Shown here one piece after another: positions 39,163-49,925 of a stretch of 64,000 nt of DNA. Within the stretch, counting starts at the first letter, position 1. Each line of letters starts with the position of its first letter. The translations under genes and the position numbers were made by a program. The notes below the pieces were generated by a model. The model saw only the letters and a list, made by a program, of their open reading frames with translations, was not told where the DNA came from and did not search any database. This DNA comes from Chitinophaga sp. E66 (lineage in GTDB: Bacteria; Bacteroidota; Bacteroidia; Chitinophagales; Chitinophagaceae), in the NCBI GenBank assembly GCA_019285755.1, contig CP079103.1:1736001-1800000 (forward strand). Reading direction: 5' to 3'.

Positions 39163-40021
39163 ATGCAGCAATACCGCAGCGTGCAGCATGTGCTGTACGC
39201 AGATCAGAAAGACATGGGCGATATGCCCGTCCGGCAGCCGTTTCCTTCCGTTCATGCAGACCGGATAGATCCTTTCCTGCTCCTTCACCACATCAATGTA
39301 AGAGTACCCGACTATATGCCGCCAAGGCAGGCCGGCGTGGGCCCGCACCCGCATCGCGGGTTTTCGCCCGTTACCTTCATCTTCAAAGGAGGGTGCATCA
39401 CCGCGACAGCCGCGGCAACAACTCCGTGGTACGCGCCGGCGGTACCCAATGGATGCATGCGGGTATGGGTATCGTTCACTCTGAGCGCCCGCCAGACGAT
39501 ATCCATGATACCGGCGGCGAACAGGAAATGATCCAGATCTGGGTGAACTCGCCCGCAAAACACAAGATGGACCAGCCGTCCTATTTTCCGCTGCATGGCG
39601 CGGATACGCCGACCGTTACCAGCGAAGACGGGCTGGCGACCATCTCAGTAATCGCGGGAGAACTGAACGGCGTAAAGGCCCCGTTCCCACCATCACACCT
39701 GTCAATACTTTTACGGCCCATTTCCGCAAAGGCGCGCAGTTTTACATCCCGCTGCCTGAAACGCATAATGCCTTCATCTACCTGCTCGATGGTGAAGTAA
39801 AGATCACCGGCGCCAGCGTGTACACAGGGTTTCATTGCCTCGTGTTCCGCCAGGACGGAAAGGGTATCGGCATCACGGCGGAAGAAGATACCCGCTTGTT
39901 CATAGCATCGGGCGAACCGATCGGGGAGAAGATCGCCGCCAACGGACCGTTCGTTATGAACACGGAAACAGAAGTCCTGGAAGCGATGCGCGACTACCAG
40001 ATAGGAAAATGGGTATATTGA
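39163..40021 (+). CDS. Pirin family protein (frameshifted)
   Basis: Cupin protein. DPFLLLHHINVRVPDYMPPRQAGVGPHPHRGFSPVTFIFKGG carries the metal-binding His residues. After a break near 39397 come HHRDSRGNNSVV, AGGTQWMHAGMGIVHSE and IQIWVNSPAKHKMDQP. Further breaks near 39693 and 39825 lead to IYLLDGEVKITG and the C-terminal cupin half, ending YQIGKWVY. Pirins bind iron or oxidise flavonoids (quercetinase-like); which applies here is unknown. About 285 residues. Confidence 0.88.
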
Positions 40022-40042
40022 TCGAAGATTAAACCCCTTCGC

Positions 40043-40750
40043 ATGACACTCGCCGAAACCATGGCGGCCATCGCCGCCGCCGGAACCGCTCAGACGAAGA
40101 AAACGCTGATGAACCATGGCGCCCGCGAGCCTATCGACGGCGTAAAGGTTTCCGACCTGAAAGTGATTCAAAAGCAAATCCGCAAAGACCAGGCGCTTGC
40201 CCTGGCCCTGTACGATACAGGCCATTACGACGCCCAATACCTGGCGGGCCTCACCGCAAACGGCGCCCTCATGACTGCCGCGCAACTCCGCCACTGGGCC
40301 GAAACACCCAATGCTGCCGGTATCAGTGAGTATTCCGTGCCCTGGGTCGCCGCCGAGCACCCGGATGCCTGGAACATCGCTCTTTCCTGGATCGATGATC
40401 CCTCGCCCGCAGTTGCCGTTTCCGGATGGGCCACACTGGCCGGACTGGTATCCCTGCTGCCCGATGAACAGATCGATGTGCCGAAAGTGCTCGCCCTGTT
40501 GCAACGCATCGAAAAGGATATTCACGGCGCGCCTAACCGCGTGCGCTATGTTATGAACGGGTTCGTGATCGGCGCGGGTACTTATGTAGACGCCGCCCAT
40601 GACGCCGCCGTAGCCGCCGCCAGAAATATCGGTACCGTGACGGTGAACATGGGGAATACGGCCTGCAAGGTGCCGGAAGCGGAAGGCTATATCGCCGCTT
40701 CGCGGGGCAGGCCGGGAGGGGCAAAGAAGAAGAAGACGCTGAAATGTTAG
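40043..40750 (+). CDS. DNA alkylation repair family protein
   Basis: Intact, 235 residues. All-helical HEAT-like repeat protein: VSDLKVIQKQIRKDQALALALYDTGHYDAQYLAGL, AAEHPDAWNIALSWIDDPSPAVAVSGWATLAGL, RVRYVMNGFVIGAGTYV. It matches the AlkD-related DNA alkylation repair family, but I do not see the AlkD catalytic Trp/Asp set clearly enough to claim glycosylase activity. A Lys-rich tail (KKKKTLKC) ends the chain. It is the last gene of the 38.2-40.75 kb cluster, 21 bases after pirin. Confidence 0.8.
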   Translation: MTLAETMAAIAAAGTAQTKKTLMNHGAREPIDGVKVSDLKVIQKQIRKDQALALALYDTGHYDAQYLAGLTANGALMTAAQLRHWAETPNAAGISEYSVPWVAAEHPDAWNIALSWIDDPSPAVAVSGWATLAGLVSLLPDEQIDVPKVLALLQRIEKDIHGAPNRVRYVMNGFVIGAGTYVDAAHDAAVAAARNIGTVTVNMGNTACKVPEAEGYIAASRGRPGGAKKKKTLKC

Positions 40751-40756
40751 ATAAGA

Positions 40757-40782
40757 AAAGCCGCGCAATTGCGCGGCTTTCT
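40757..40782. terminator. Terminator between convergent genes
   Basis: Perfect palindrome AAAGCCGCGCAA / TTGCGCGGCTTT with flanking T and A runs. Confidence 0.85.
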
Positions 40783-40808
40783 TCCTTATAAGACCAACCT
40801 ATTCATGA

Positions 40809-42124
40809 TCAGAACTTTTGTAACCATACTTCATAGATCGTACTGCTGGCATTGGTAGGATTAAATCCATTGCTCTGCTCGGCAGTAGCTTCGATTCCGC
40901 CGTACATCCAGCCGATCATCGTATTGCCGGTGGCCAGCCGCGTGAAATCGATCACCTCCGTAGTGCCGCCATATAACACCACATTTGGGTGAATAACAAA
41001 TGCCGCGTTGGCGCCGATGTATCCGGGGAGGGTGCTCGTTTTTGCGGATACTCCTGCGTGCCCGACATGGATGTAACGATGGTGGACACCCGGTTGAACC
41101 AGGGCATGAAGTTGGCGGCATTGCCCGGCACTTCGTTTCCCTGGGCATCGATCGTCCAGTCCGTAATACCCCGATAAAGGAAATGTAAGATGCGCTGATG
41201 GCGGGATTGTAAAGAGAGATGGTCGCGCAGTCGTACATGCAATACCGCTGCACGAATGTATCGATCACCGTGTTGGTGCCAGGCCTTGCGGCAGTACATA
41301 AACGGGATTCACAAACGGCCCGCCCTGTTTATTGAATACGCCGGCGAACACCCCGATGCCTACAGACCGGTCGTTGGGCATCACCGTCGTCACCGAGGGG
41401 TAATCCCGCCGGTGGAACTGGTTGGCGCCGTTATACTGCTGCTGGGTGGTAACGGTGTTGTAACTGGTTACAACGGGCTGGCTTCCGCTGTTGTCGATCG
41501 TAAACCGCGCGATTTGTTCCGCATATTTGCCTACCGCCCCTGGGTGTACTTTCCCGGGTAGTTCTGCCCCATGATGAGCAGAAGGCTGTTGCGCAGGTAT
41601 GTCAGATAACCACCAGTCACCTGCATGCGGCTGTCGTTGGTAGTTTTGATAAAATTGCTCACCTGTTGCCCGTTCTGAATGGCGGTGATGATGCGCGGCA
41701 CGTCTATGGCGGTTATTTGCGAAAATGTCTGGAAACAACTGTCTGGGGCGCAACCGGCGCCATAACCCCCTATCATGTACAATGTGTTGCCTACCTGGCA
41801 AAAGGGGATGTTGGTGGCGCTGAGCTGGTACAGCAGGTTAGCCGGAATATCGGCGCTCCACGACTTGCTCGTGGCGATATCCACCACCCAGATTTTTTTA
41901 TTGGATTCCGACGTAGGGAAGGATGCGCCAGATCCGGCGGTACCATGGAACCCGTTGGTGCGCCCGCCGATCAGCAGCCAGTAGCTGCCTGAGGTGGCGA
42001 TACAGAAAGATTGCAGGGCCGGAGCCGGTTGGTTGGCGGCCTTTTTCAGCGTAATGGCGTAAGGGGCCTGTGCGGCGGCGGAAAGGCTGCCGATAAGGAG
42101 CAGGCAGGATATGAGGTGTTTCAT
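40809..42124 (-). CDS. Secreted kelch/beta-propeller-like protein (frameshifted)
   Basis: Signal peptide (MKHLISCLLLIGSLSAAAQ). Repeats of the type SGSYWLLIGGRTNGFHG, NKKIWVVDIATSKSW, NTLYMIGGYG and AAFVIHPNVVLYGG have the GG plus aromatic pattern of kelch blades. Breaks near 41540, 41280, 41190 and 41040. It ends STIYEVWLQKF at TGA (40809-40811). About 435 residues. Encoded 12 bases after a large unknown protein with which it probably shares a message. Confidence 0.65.
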
Positions 42125-42136
42125 GGATGTGATGTT

Positions 42137-44232
42137 TTAAGGGGTAACGAGTTTAAGGCACCATGCGGTGAGCAGTTTGCGGCGGGAGTCAGACAGATCG
42201 CGGGTGCGCGGCATGCAGGTTGCCGTGGCCCACATTTCCAGGCTGATCCTGCCCATCAGCGCACGCGCCATCACAGGATCGTTCCAGATGGCGGGATTGT
42301 TCAGCGCCACTACCTGGCTCATGGCAGGGTAGAGCAGGTAGTAATTCCGCAGGACCTTATTGTAGATCACATCCCAGGTGAGCTTGTCATTGCCCGTGGG
42401 CTGGGGGAGCCGGGGTCTTTGTAATACTGGGAATAATCTTCGTCGTTCGGCAACACACGAACGTTGATGAGCGAGCCTGTCAGCGGGTTAAAATCTGCGT
42501 AGCAGGATGGCGGCAGCGCATCCGCGGGCGTGCAGGTGATGAGGATGTTCCCTTTCTTCGACACGGGTATCGTTATCGGGTTTCCCAATGTATAGTTCTT
42601 TTGCAATAGCTGTGACTTCCCGGGAGCCTGGTTGGGCGTGGTGTCGTAATAATACAGGTCGAATAAATAGCCGCCGTTGCCGCTGAGCCTCACGCCGTCT
42701 TTGTATCCGATAAAGGAGATCGGAACGGTGCCGGCGCCGTAGTCGCGGAATTGACTGGTGGTAGCGCCGGGCGTGTTGATCTGTTCCGCGTAAACGCCCG
42801 AAGTCTCGGAGAAGAGGAACAGCGGTCTTTCAATATGCAGAATGGCGTTCACGCCCTGCTGGCCCGTGCAATAGATGAAGAACTGCTGCCCGTCCAGTAT
42901 CCTGGCGTTGATAAAGGCGTTCGGTGAAATCAAATACCCAGCCGTTGGCATCTCCGCCGCGAGGTCGGCCGGCAGGCTGTACTTGAATTCCCCGATGGTC
43001 ATGTATTCGTCGGGCAGACCGTCAGGCGCCGGAACCGGGGTTTTGCCGATGCACAGGGTGATCGTCGAGGTTGTATTTCGGATTGTTGCCAGGGTCATCG
43101 TATTGGTAATTACCGGCGTACATATCTGGCAGAACGGGCGACATGTCCACGGATATCTGGCCGGGGATGCCCCTGTTGAAATCGCCGTTGCGGTAAAACA
43201 GGATGGCTGGCGGCATCTGCATTTTGGGTTTCCCGAATGTATTGCCGTTCCATTGCGTGGGCCAGGGGAACATCTGCGGTTCGGTACCGGCCGGTTGTCT
43301 GGGAAGTGGCGTCTCCTTCGAACCAGGGGCAATGGTACCCTGGATCTGCAGGTAGTCAGGGTTGATGCCCTGTGTGGCATATAACTTCACCATGGCATCG
43401 ATCCATGCCTGGCCCTTGTATTTGAAGACGTTGTAAATCTGGAGGGGGCGGTATACCGTGTAACGGATCACGATCCCGGTAAGCTTTTGCCCCGTGGGCG
43501 AAGCTTGCGGCATGCCCGTGAGGATGGGCGCATCCTTCAGTTCGCTCAGCGGCAATACGCACTGGAACATGGCAGACGCGCCGTTTGGCCCTTTGAGGTT
43601 GCCGTTGCGGAAGAAATCGATCCACCGGGTCATGCCTTTTGAGGGTTTGCCCATGAAGATGGCGGTATCTCCGGATATGAGGCTCATGAAGTCGGTGAAC
43701 ACCTGTGTGTTGGTAGGGTCTTCCGGGTTGATGTCGATCACCATGCCAGTGCTGCGCCCGTCTTTGCCGGTGCGGTTGTTAAACGACAGCTGGCTGGAAT
43801 CGAGGAGTGTTTTCAGGGAAGCGGGGATCACCCTGTTGGGGTCGTTCACGCCGGTGATGGTGACGTTTTTCATGTCGAGCCCCATATCGCCGTAGTAGTT
43901 CCATTCCCCGGGGATGATGGTGTCTGTGTCTGGGTTTGCATCCAGGTTAGCGCCTTCGAACCGGCGGGTGGCGGTTTGTCCGCAGGGATCGGCCGGTGGA
44001 GGGGCGTGGCTACGACCAGGGGCGTTACGGCCCATTTGACCCACGTGTCGTCGTCCATGCCGTAAGTCTCCGGCTGCACGCTGGCGGAATCCGCCAGTCT
44101 TACCGGTTGATTGGGTGCGTAGGGGCTATCGGGCATAAACAGATCGCCCGAGTAGTCGTCATTGTTCGCGGTGCCTACATTGATGGAGATAAGGCCCTTG
44201 AAGTTAATCCTGGGGTAATCGAAGATAGACAT
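42137..44232 (-). CDS. Large hypothetical protein, about 695 aa (frameshifted)
   Basis: Begins MSIFDYPRINFKGLISINVGTANNDDY without a signal peptide, then VIPGEWNYYGDMGL, a long beta-rich middle (FRNGNLKGPNGASAMFQCV, GIVIRYTVYRPLQIYNV) and a C-terminal helical end (LRNYYLLYPAMSQVVALNNPAIWNDP). I have seen this start in other large hypothetical proteins but know no function. Breaks near 43970, 43060, 42415 and 42370. It is upstream of, and same-strand with, the kelch-like protein. No catalytic motif seen. Confidence 0.6.
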
Positions 44233-44409
44233 TTGAGGAAGGGTGTATTAGATTAACAATGCATTAACGGCCGCAATTAATGGAAATCAGGCTGGTTAAA
44301 ATGTTAATACATGTTGTCACGCCTTCGCACAAACGAATTGGTTTGTATGGAAATAACTGTGTGTTCCGACTGAAAATCCAGCCGGAACGTTTGTTAACGG
44401 TACGTGTGA

Positions 44410-45279
44410 TTACTTAGAAAAAGTTGCGGTCCACTCGCGCTGGAAGGCATCGCCCGGAGCAATAGATATGATACCTTCCTTTTCCGTCAGTTCCCCACTG
44501 GCGCTCACATGGTCGGCGATCCCGCACCAGGGTTCAATGCATACGAAGTCGGCGTCTTTGGCGCTCCAGATGCCCATATAGGAAAGCCGGGAAAGCGCAC
44601 TTCCAGCCCGTGGGGCGACAGGCTGCTGCGGATGGAAATAGCGTTGGACGCGAGGTGTTTGAAGACGAGGGCGTCTTTATAGAACAGTTCTTTTGTAAGG
44701 GGAGTACCCGCGTGTTGTTGAAATACGCGACAGGGGTGTCCTGTATCATACCTTCCGCTGAAAGCGGCCATAATCCCGCGTTTTCGGCAGCGTTGAAATG
44801 AAGGGCGTAATCCGTGTAGCTGGTCCCTTCCGCCAGGGTACCCTGAAGGCAGGGTGCGCGCCGATAGAGAAATACATCTGCGCGTCTCCGGTATTCTCCA
44901 CGGTGTATAATACCGACAGCTTATCGTCTTCCAACGCATACCGGATGCTCAACCGGAAAGGGAAGGGGTAGCGGGCGAGGGTGTCAGCGTCGCTGGTTAA
45001 GGTGAATGTGGCTGCCTGCGGCGATTGCTCCGCGGTTTCGAATGCACGGTCCCGCGCGAAGCCGTGGCGGCCCAGGTCGTATGTCTTTCCGTTGTAACGG
45101 TATTGATTGTTTTTAGTCCGCCGACGATGGGGAACAGTACCGGGCTCTTTTTTTCCCCAGAAGGCGGGGTCTCCGCTCCAGAGGTATTCCAGGTCAAGGT
45201 CTTTTCGTTGGATGCTTTGCAGTTCCGCGCCTTTCGGGCTGATCTGCACTTGCAGTTTTTCATTCGCTATGGTGATCAT
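44410..45279 (-). CDS. Aldose 1-epimerase family protein (frameshifted)
   Basis: MITIANEKLQVQISPKGAELQSI..DLDLEYLWSGDPAFWGKKEPGTVP is the start of the YeaD/LacX-like branch of aldose epimerases. QYRYNGKTYDLGRHGFARDRAFE and YFSIGAHPAFRVPW carry the two His that act on the sugar ring. After a break near 44835 comes a sugar-binding FPGFPYMGIWSAKD, then FVCIEPWCGIADHV and a Phe-Ser-Lys end. Further breaks near 44710 and 44580. About 288 residues, cytoplasmic. It starts 9 bases after the DUF5009 gene ends, so operon-linked. Confidence 0.85.
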
Positions 45280-45288
45280 GCAACAAAT

Positions 45289-46460
45289 TTACAGTTTCAG
45301 GCGGATACCGCGTTTGCTGATCCATCCGGTCAGTTGTACGATGATCAAAGCGAATGCCAGTGATTTCAGCAGCCCGGCCCATCCGCCCCATGGGAACATC
45401 ATGGGGATGGTTAAAATCCCCATTAGCGCGTAGGCGTAATAGGGCATGAGGTAACAAAGCAGGGTGTCGGTACCGGCGGGTTTGATGATCCGGAATGCGT
45501 CGCCTTTCCCCAACAGATCGGCGATCCAGTAAACCAGGGTGAACACCAGTATAGTGATGGCGCTGCAAATCATTACCCAGCTGGGCGTTACCATTACTTT
45601 CGAGATCCCCAGTACGGACGGGTCATTATGCCCGCCGCGAGCAGTATCACTGCAATAAGGGTTAACCACCCGATAACAGGTATCCGCCGGCCTTTTTCCA
45701 GCAGGCTGCGGAAGAGCATAGAAGTAATGGCGCCTCCGAGGACCAGGGCGGCCAGTCCGCCGTCGCCTACAGGCCCCAGCCAGGAGTGCCAGGAACCCTC
45801 CGGAAGGAGGTGGCCATGCGCCGCCATGTTGAGTGCCATGCATATTATCCAAACGCCCAGGACCACGGGCAGCTTTCCTTTGCTCAATACAAACGTCAGC
45901 GCCGCCACGAGGTAAGACCATCCTATCAATCCAGGATCCCCACCAATAGGTCGAAAAGCCCTGTGCGTTTTCACCGCCGCGGCATACGCTCACCAGCAGC
46001 AGGAGCCCAGCTACGCCCAGCGCCTTCAATACGTATTTGCGAACGTTGGGCCGGTGTCGGGGTATTGGTTCCAGATCAGGATAAAGGAAGAACAGGCGAT
46101 TATATTCCACATCCCGCGCGACATGCCTGTTGCCGCCTCGTTCAGGTTCTCCCCGTTCACCAACACCACGCCCATTACCAGCAGGGCAATGCCCCGTTCC
46201 AGCGTGTGCCGCAACAGCGCCCGGGCGCCGTCGCCCTTGCGGATGCGGTTGGCCACGGCATAGGGCAGGCTCATGCCCACGATAAAGAGGAATGCGGGGA
46301 AGACCGTATCCGCAAGCCCCATACCGTCTTCCTGCGGCAGCGTATGCCCCAGCCAGCCGGGGATGTTGTGCAGGGTCCAGAGGTCATTGACGAATATCAT
46401 GAGCGTCATCGTGAGGGCGCGGGTAATGTCTATGGAAGCGATACGTTGGGTAAGGGCCAT
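45289..46460 (-). CDS. DUF5009 / heparan-alpha-glucosaminide acetyltransferase-like membrane protein (frameshifted)
   Basis: Start at ATG 46458-46460 (MALTQRIASIDITRALTMTLMIFVNDLW), the family signature with the SxDxxRxxxxxxMxxVN pattern. About ten membrane helices follow, for example TVFPAFLFIVGMSLPYAVA, LERGIALLVMGVVLV, VAALTFVLSKGKLPVVLGVWIICMALN and SWVMICSAITILVFTLVYWIADLL, ending LTGWISKRGIRLKL. Relatives transfer acetyl groups across the membrane to sugars. Breaks near 46060, 45935 and 45605. Linked with an aldose epimerase-like gene, which points to sugar metabolism. Confidence 0.78.
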
Positions 46461-46540
46461 ATGTGGAATTTGGCTGAAGATAAAAAACGGGGCCGGCATT
46501 TTCAACCGCGCCCCGTGAACTTTCGTTGTAACCCGCAGTA

Positions 46541-48722
46541 TTAATGCGTGACTACCACCCGCACCTGCTTTTCCTGCCGCCCGGCCTGCAACCGCAGGAT
46601 GTAAACGCCGGCGGGCTGCGGCTGCTGCGGCCAGCGCAGGGTATGTTCCCGGCGTCCTGCCGGCCGTTGAATACCGTCTGCGTTTGACCGTTCATGTTAT
46701 AGGCGGTGATCTGCACCTTTTCCGCATTCGGGAGCGAGTATTTAACCGTTGCCGCCCCGCCGGATATTGGGTTCGGATACACCTGCAATGCTACCTCCTT
46801 CGCTTCGTGCCCCGTAGCCTCCGGCAGCTTCGCCGCCATCAGCATGGATGAACCGCTTTCCCCGAACACCCGCAGCTCGGCAATGCTCGCCCAGGTACCG
46901 GTATAGTCGGCCGCCCCGGTAACCGTAATGCGCACGTACCTTGCCGCCACCGGCCCGAAATTATCCGTGATAGGTGATGCCGCAGAACCTGCCGTTGTAT
47001 TCGAAGAACGGTTCACGATCTGGGTATAGCTCCCGCCCGACGTGGTTTTGGATTGGATGGTAAACTGGTAGGCCCGGTCGTTAAGGCAAACCACTTCCGT
47101 CCGCGAGATATCATACACCGCGCCAAGGTCTACCTCCAGCCACTGGGGATACACGCTGGCAGACCAGCGGGTGTTCACGTCGCCGTCTACCGCGCCGGTG
47201 GCGGGGTTCTCGGGTTGGGGCGCGCTGCTCACGGTAACGGGCTTATTGAGCGCCAGGTTAGCGAGCGCCGGGGGCGCATCGGGGTCGGGAGGGCCGCCCA
47301 GCCAGGCCGGGCCTACGTCCATGGAGTCCAGCGGACGGTTCGATACAGTGCCGGTAATGCGCTCATCCGCGCCAGCGTCTTTGGAACTGGTGCGCGTTTG
47401 CCCGTCGATATCCAGGGGATACATTCGTATCTACCGGCAGGCCGGAAATTGCCAGTACGCTGCCCCATCCGGAAACGCCTGCGTCAATGGCCGGGCTGGA
47501 TGCGCCGATGCGCCAGCTCCCTGCTGATTCCAGTTGCGGGTTGGCCATGGAGATGCCGCCGGGGTTCGTGACGCCCAGGGTGCCGGAGAAGATATTGCCC
47601 AGCCAAAGCTCCGAACCGGTCAGGTTATTGGCTACGAGCGACTGGTTCGCATCTACCACCACATTATTAGCCACTTTTACGCCGGTAGGCGAAAGCGGGC
47701 GCGAGCCGTTGTTAAGATCGATAGCGCGGCCGCTCGTGAATTCGCTGATGGTGTTGTAAGCGATCACGCAACCGTTGATCTGGGGGTTAAAGCGTACCTC
47801 GCCCGATGGATAAGTTTCTCCTTTTTGCAGGATAATTACCGCATCGCCGGTGGAATTCGCCGCGTCCAGTCCGTAGAAGAAGTTGTTGATGATGTAATTC
47901 TGTGATCCGATTACGCGGACGCCGCCGGTCTTGGCTTTACCTTCTCCCAGGAACCAGTTGGCGTACAGGACGTTCCGGTCGCCATGCCGGAAGCAGAATT
48001 GCCCCTCTGAGCGGCGGAAGGTATTATAGCGATAGAGGTTCTCCGCGCTTTTGTTGGAGATGATCTCGTTTTCCCCGTCGCACTCGCGGAAGAGGTTGTA
48101 CTGGAAGAGCGTGCGGGAGATATTATCCATCTGCCCGGAATAGCCCACGCGTACGGTTTCTCCGCCATTGACGCCCAGGGGCGGGCGGCGGGAGAAGTGG
48201 TTATATTCCACGACGTGATAATCGGCCGTCTGGTCCCGCACTTCGATCTGGAGGGTGGGGTCTACGGTATTCTTACCTTCGAAATGGCAGTGGTCGAGTT
48301 TGGCGCGGAGGCCATCGAGCACCATCCACTTAGACCCCGAGTTGTAGTTGATCATAGCACACTGCGTAATCCGGTTATAGCTTCCCTTGATGGTTACTAC
48401 ATTGCCGGTGACCGTGCCGTTGGTCCATTTAAAACCGTGCACGACGAGGTAAGTCCCGGTGACGGTGAGCGTCGAGTTCCTGAAAAGATAACGCCTCCGG
48501 GCGTCTGCGCCCGCATTTCGATAGGGAGGCGGCGGTGCCGGAAGAACTGAAGGTGATGGCGGCATTGTTCCAGACCCCGTTTTGCAGGATGATCCGGTCG
48601 CCCGGTTGCGCCGCGGCGATGGCACTATTAAGCGCCGTCATATTGGCGACATTCCGGTCGATGGCAAAGGCGCCGCTACAGCATAACAGCAGGCATGTAA
48701 GCCAGTGGTAACGTTTTCGCAT
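46541..48722 (-). CDS. PL6-like polysaccharide lyase with discoidin and T9SS sorting domains (frameshifted)
   Basis: Signal peptide (LTCLLLCCSGAFA), then NVANMTALNSAIAAAQPGDRIILQNGVW, the start of a right-handed beta-helix of the chondroitinase-B/alginate lyase type. NRITQCAMINYN, YHVVEYNHFSRRPPLGVNGGETVRVG and EIISNKSAENLYRYNTFRRSEGQFCFRHG cover the usual PL6 active-site strip. After a break near 47400 comes a C-terminal F5/8 type C (discoidin) domain (LALNKPVTVSS ... YVRITVTGAADYTGTWASIAELRVFG). Last, QVYPNPISGGAATVKYSLPNAEKVQI ... GVYILRL is the type A sorting domain of the type IX secretion system. About 720 residues, secreted and surface-linked; cleaves uronic-acid polysaccharides by beta-elimination. 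Breaks near 48540 and 46650. Confidence 0.85.
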
Positions 48723-49021
48723 AAGTGGAATTTTGGGTGATGAATAAGACGATCAGTGAGACGGGAAGATGATAATCGGAAATATGCGGAAAACGTTGTT
48801 TGTGAAGTATGCCGGCCAGGCATGAAGGGTTATTGGCGGGAGGTATGTGTTAAGGTTTGGATGCTTGTTTTCATAACAGGTGGAATGACTTCCCCGAATA
48901 TATGCAAACGATTGCGTAATATCAGGTACTTTTTTGCCGGATATAGGTGTTTTTTTGATGTGGGCTTATAACAGCACAGCCCCCGCAAGCGGAGGCTGTG
49001 CTTTTTATCAGCGATGATTAA
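48723..49021. other. Intergenic region upstream of the lyase gene
   Basis: It holds the expected promoter region of the leftward lyase gene and, at 48973-49006, a plus-strand-type terminator with no plus-strand gene before it. No convincing coding frame. Confidence 0.4.
48973..49006 (+). terminator. Strong hairpin terminator, plus orientation
   Basis: AGCACAGCCCCCGC / GCGGAGGCTGTGCT, then TTTTTAT on the plus strand. The minus strand lacks a T tract after the stem. Confidence 0.6.
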
Positions 49022-49786
49022 TCAATTCCAGATGTCATTACTGCCCGTCAGCAGCACCGGTACATTATCCGTTACCATGATGGTATGTTCGTGCTGGGCA
49101 ACGAAGCTGCCGTCTTTGGTCTTGAGCGTCCAGCCGTCGCCGGTCTCGTAAGCCCAGGTAGCCCGTGTAGAAATGAAGGTCTCAATAGCTACCACGCCGT
49201 TTTTACGGAAGCGGGTGCGGTTGTATTTATCGTAGTAGTTCGCGATGGAATGCGGTTCTTCATGTAACGCGCGGCCGATACCGTGGCCGGTAAGGTTCTC
49301 GATCACGCGGTAGCCTCTTTTCTTGGCTTCGAATTCAATGAGCCCGCCGATCTCCGCGATCTTCACCCCGTCGCGGATACTGTCGATCGCTTTGCGGAGT
49401 ATCTCGCGCGACGCGTCTACCAGTTTCTGATGTCCGTAGATGTCTTCTCCCAATACGAAGGACCCGCCATTATCCGCCCAGAAGCCGTTCAGCTCGGCGG
49501 AGACGTCCACATTCACCAGGTCGCCTTCCTGCAGGATCCTTTTCGTGGAAGGTATGCCATGGGCGACCTCGTTGTTGACCGATATGCAGGTCCATCCGGG
49601 AAAGCCATACGTGAGCTTCGGGGCGCTCTTGGCGCCGAAGGAGGCCATGACGGCGTTGCCGAATTCATCAAGTTCGCCGGTAGACATGCCCGGCCGGGCA
49701 TATTCCCGCATGGCTTTCAGGGTGAGGGCTACCGCTTCTCCGGCTTCCCGCATGCCCAGCATTTCCGTTTCGTTCGTTATCGACAT
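49022..49786 (-). CDS. map: Type I methionine aminopeptidase
   Basis: Intact. I start at ATG 49784-49786 (MSITNETEMLGMREAGEAV), the conserved beginning; the frame is open to 49927, but that extension has no family support. Removes N-terminal Met. Metal ligands are visible: VNVDVSAELNGFWADNGGSF (two Asp), NLTGHGIGRALHEEP (His), AIETFIS (Glu) and FVAQHEHTIMVT (Glu). TCISVNNEVAHGIPS carries the substrate His. About 254 residues. It is divergent from pepE. Confidence 0.93.
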   Translation of the reverse strand: MSITNETEMLGMREAGEAVALTLKAMREYARPGMSTGELDEFGNAVMASFGAKSAPKLTYGFPGWTCISVNNEVAHGIPSTKRILQEGDLVNVDVSAELNGFWADNGGSFVLGEDIYGHQKLVDASREILRKAIDSIRDGVKIAEIGGLIEFEAKKRGYRVIENLTGHGIGRALHEEPHSIANYYDKYNRTRFRKNGVVAIETFISTRATWAYETGDGWTLKTKDGSFVAQHEHTIMVTDNVPVLLTGSNDIWN

Positions 49787-49925
49787 GGGATCAGGTGTAT
49801 CTGTTTGCTGCAATTTACGGAATCCCGGGTAGTTCTGTGTAGGCAGTACTACCCATCCGCCACGGAAAGTACCAGAAATCCCCGTTCCTGCATGCCCATT
49901 TGCGGCAGTATCCGTATTTTCGGTC

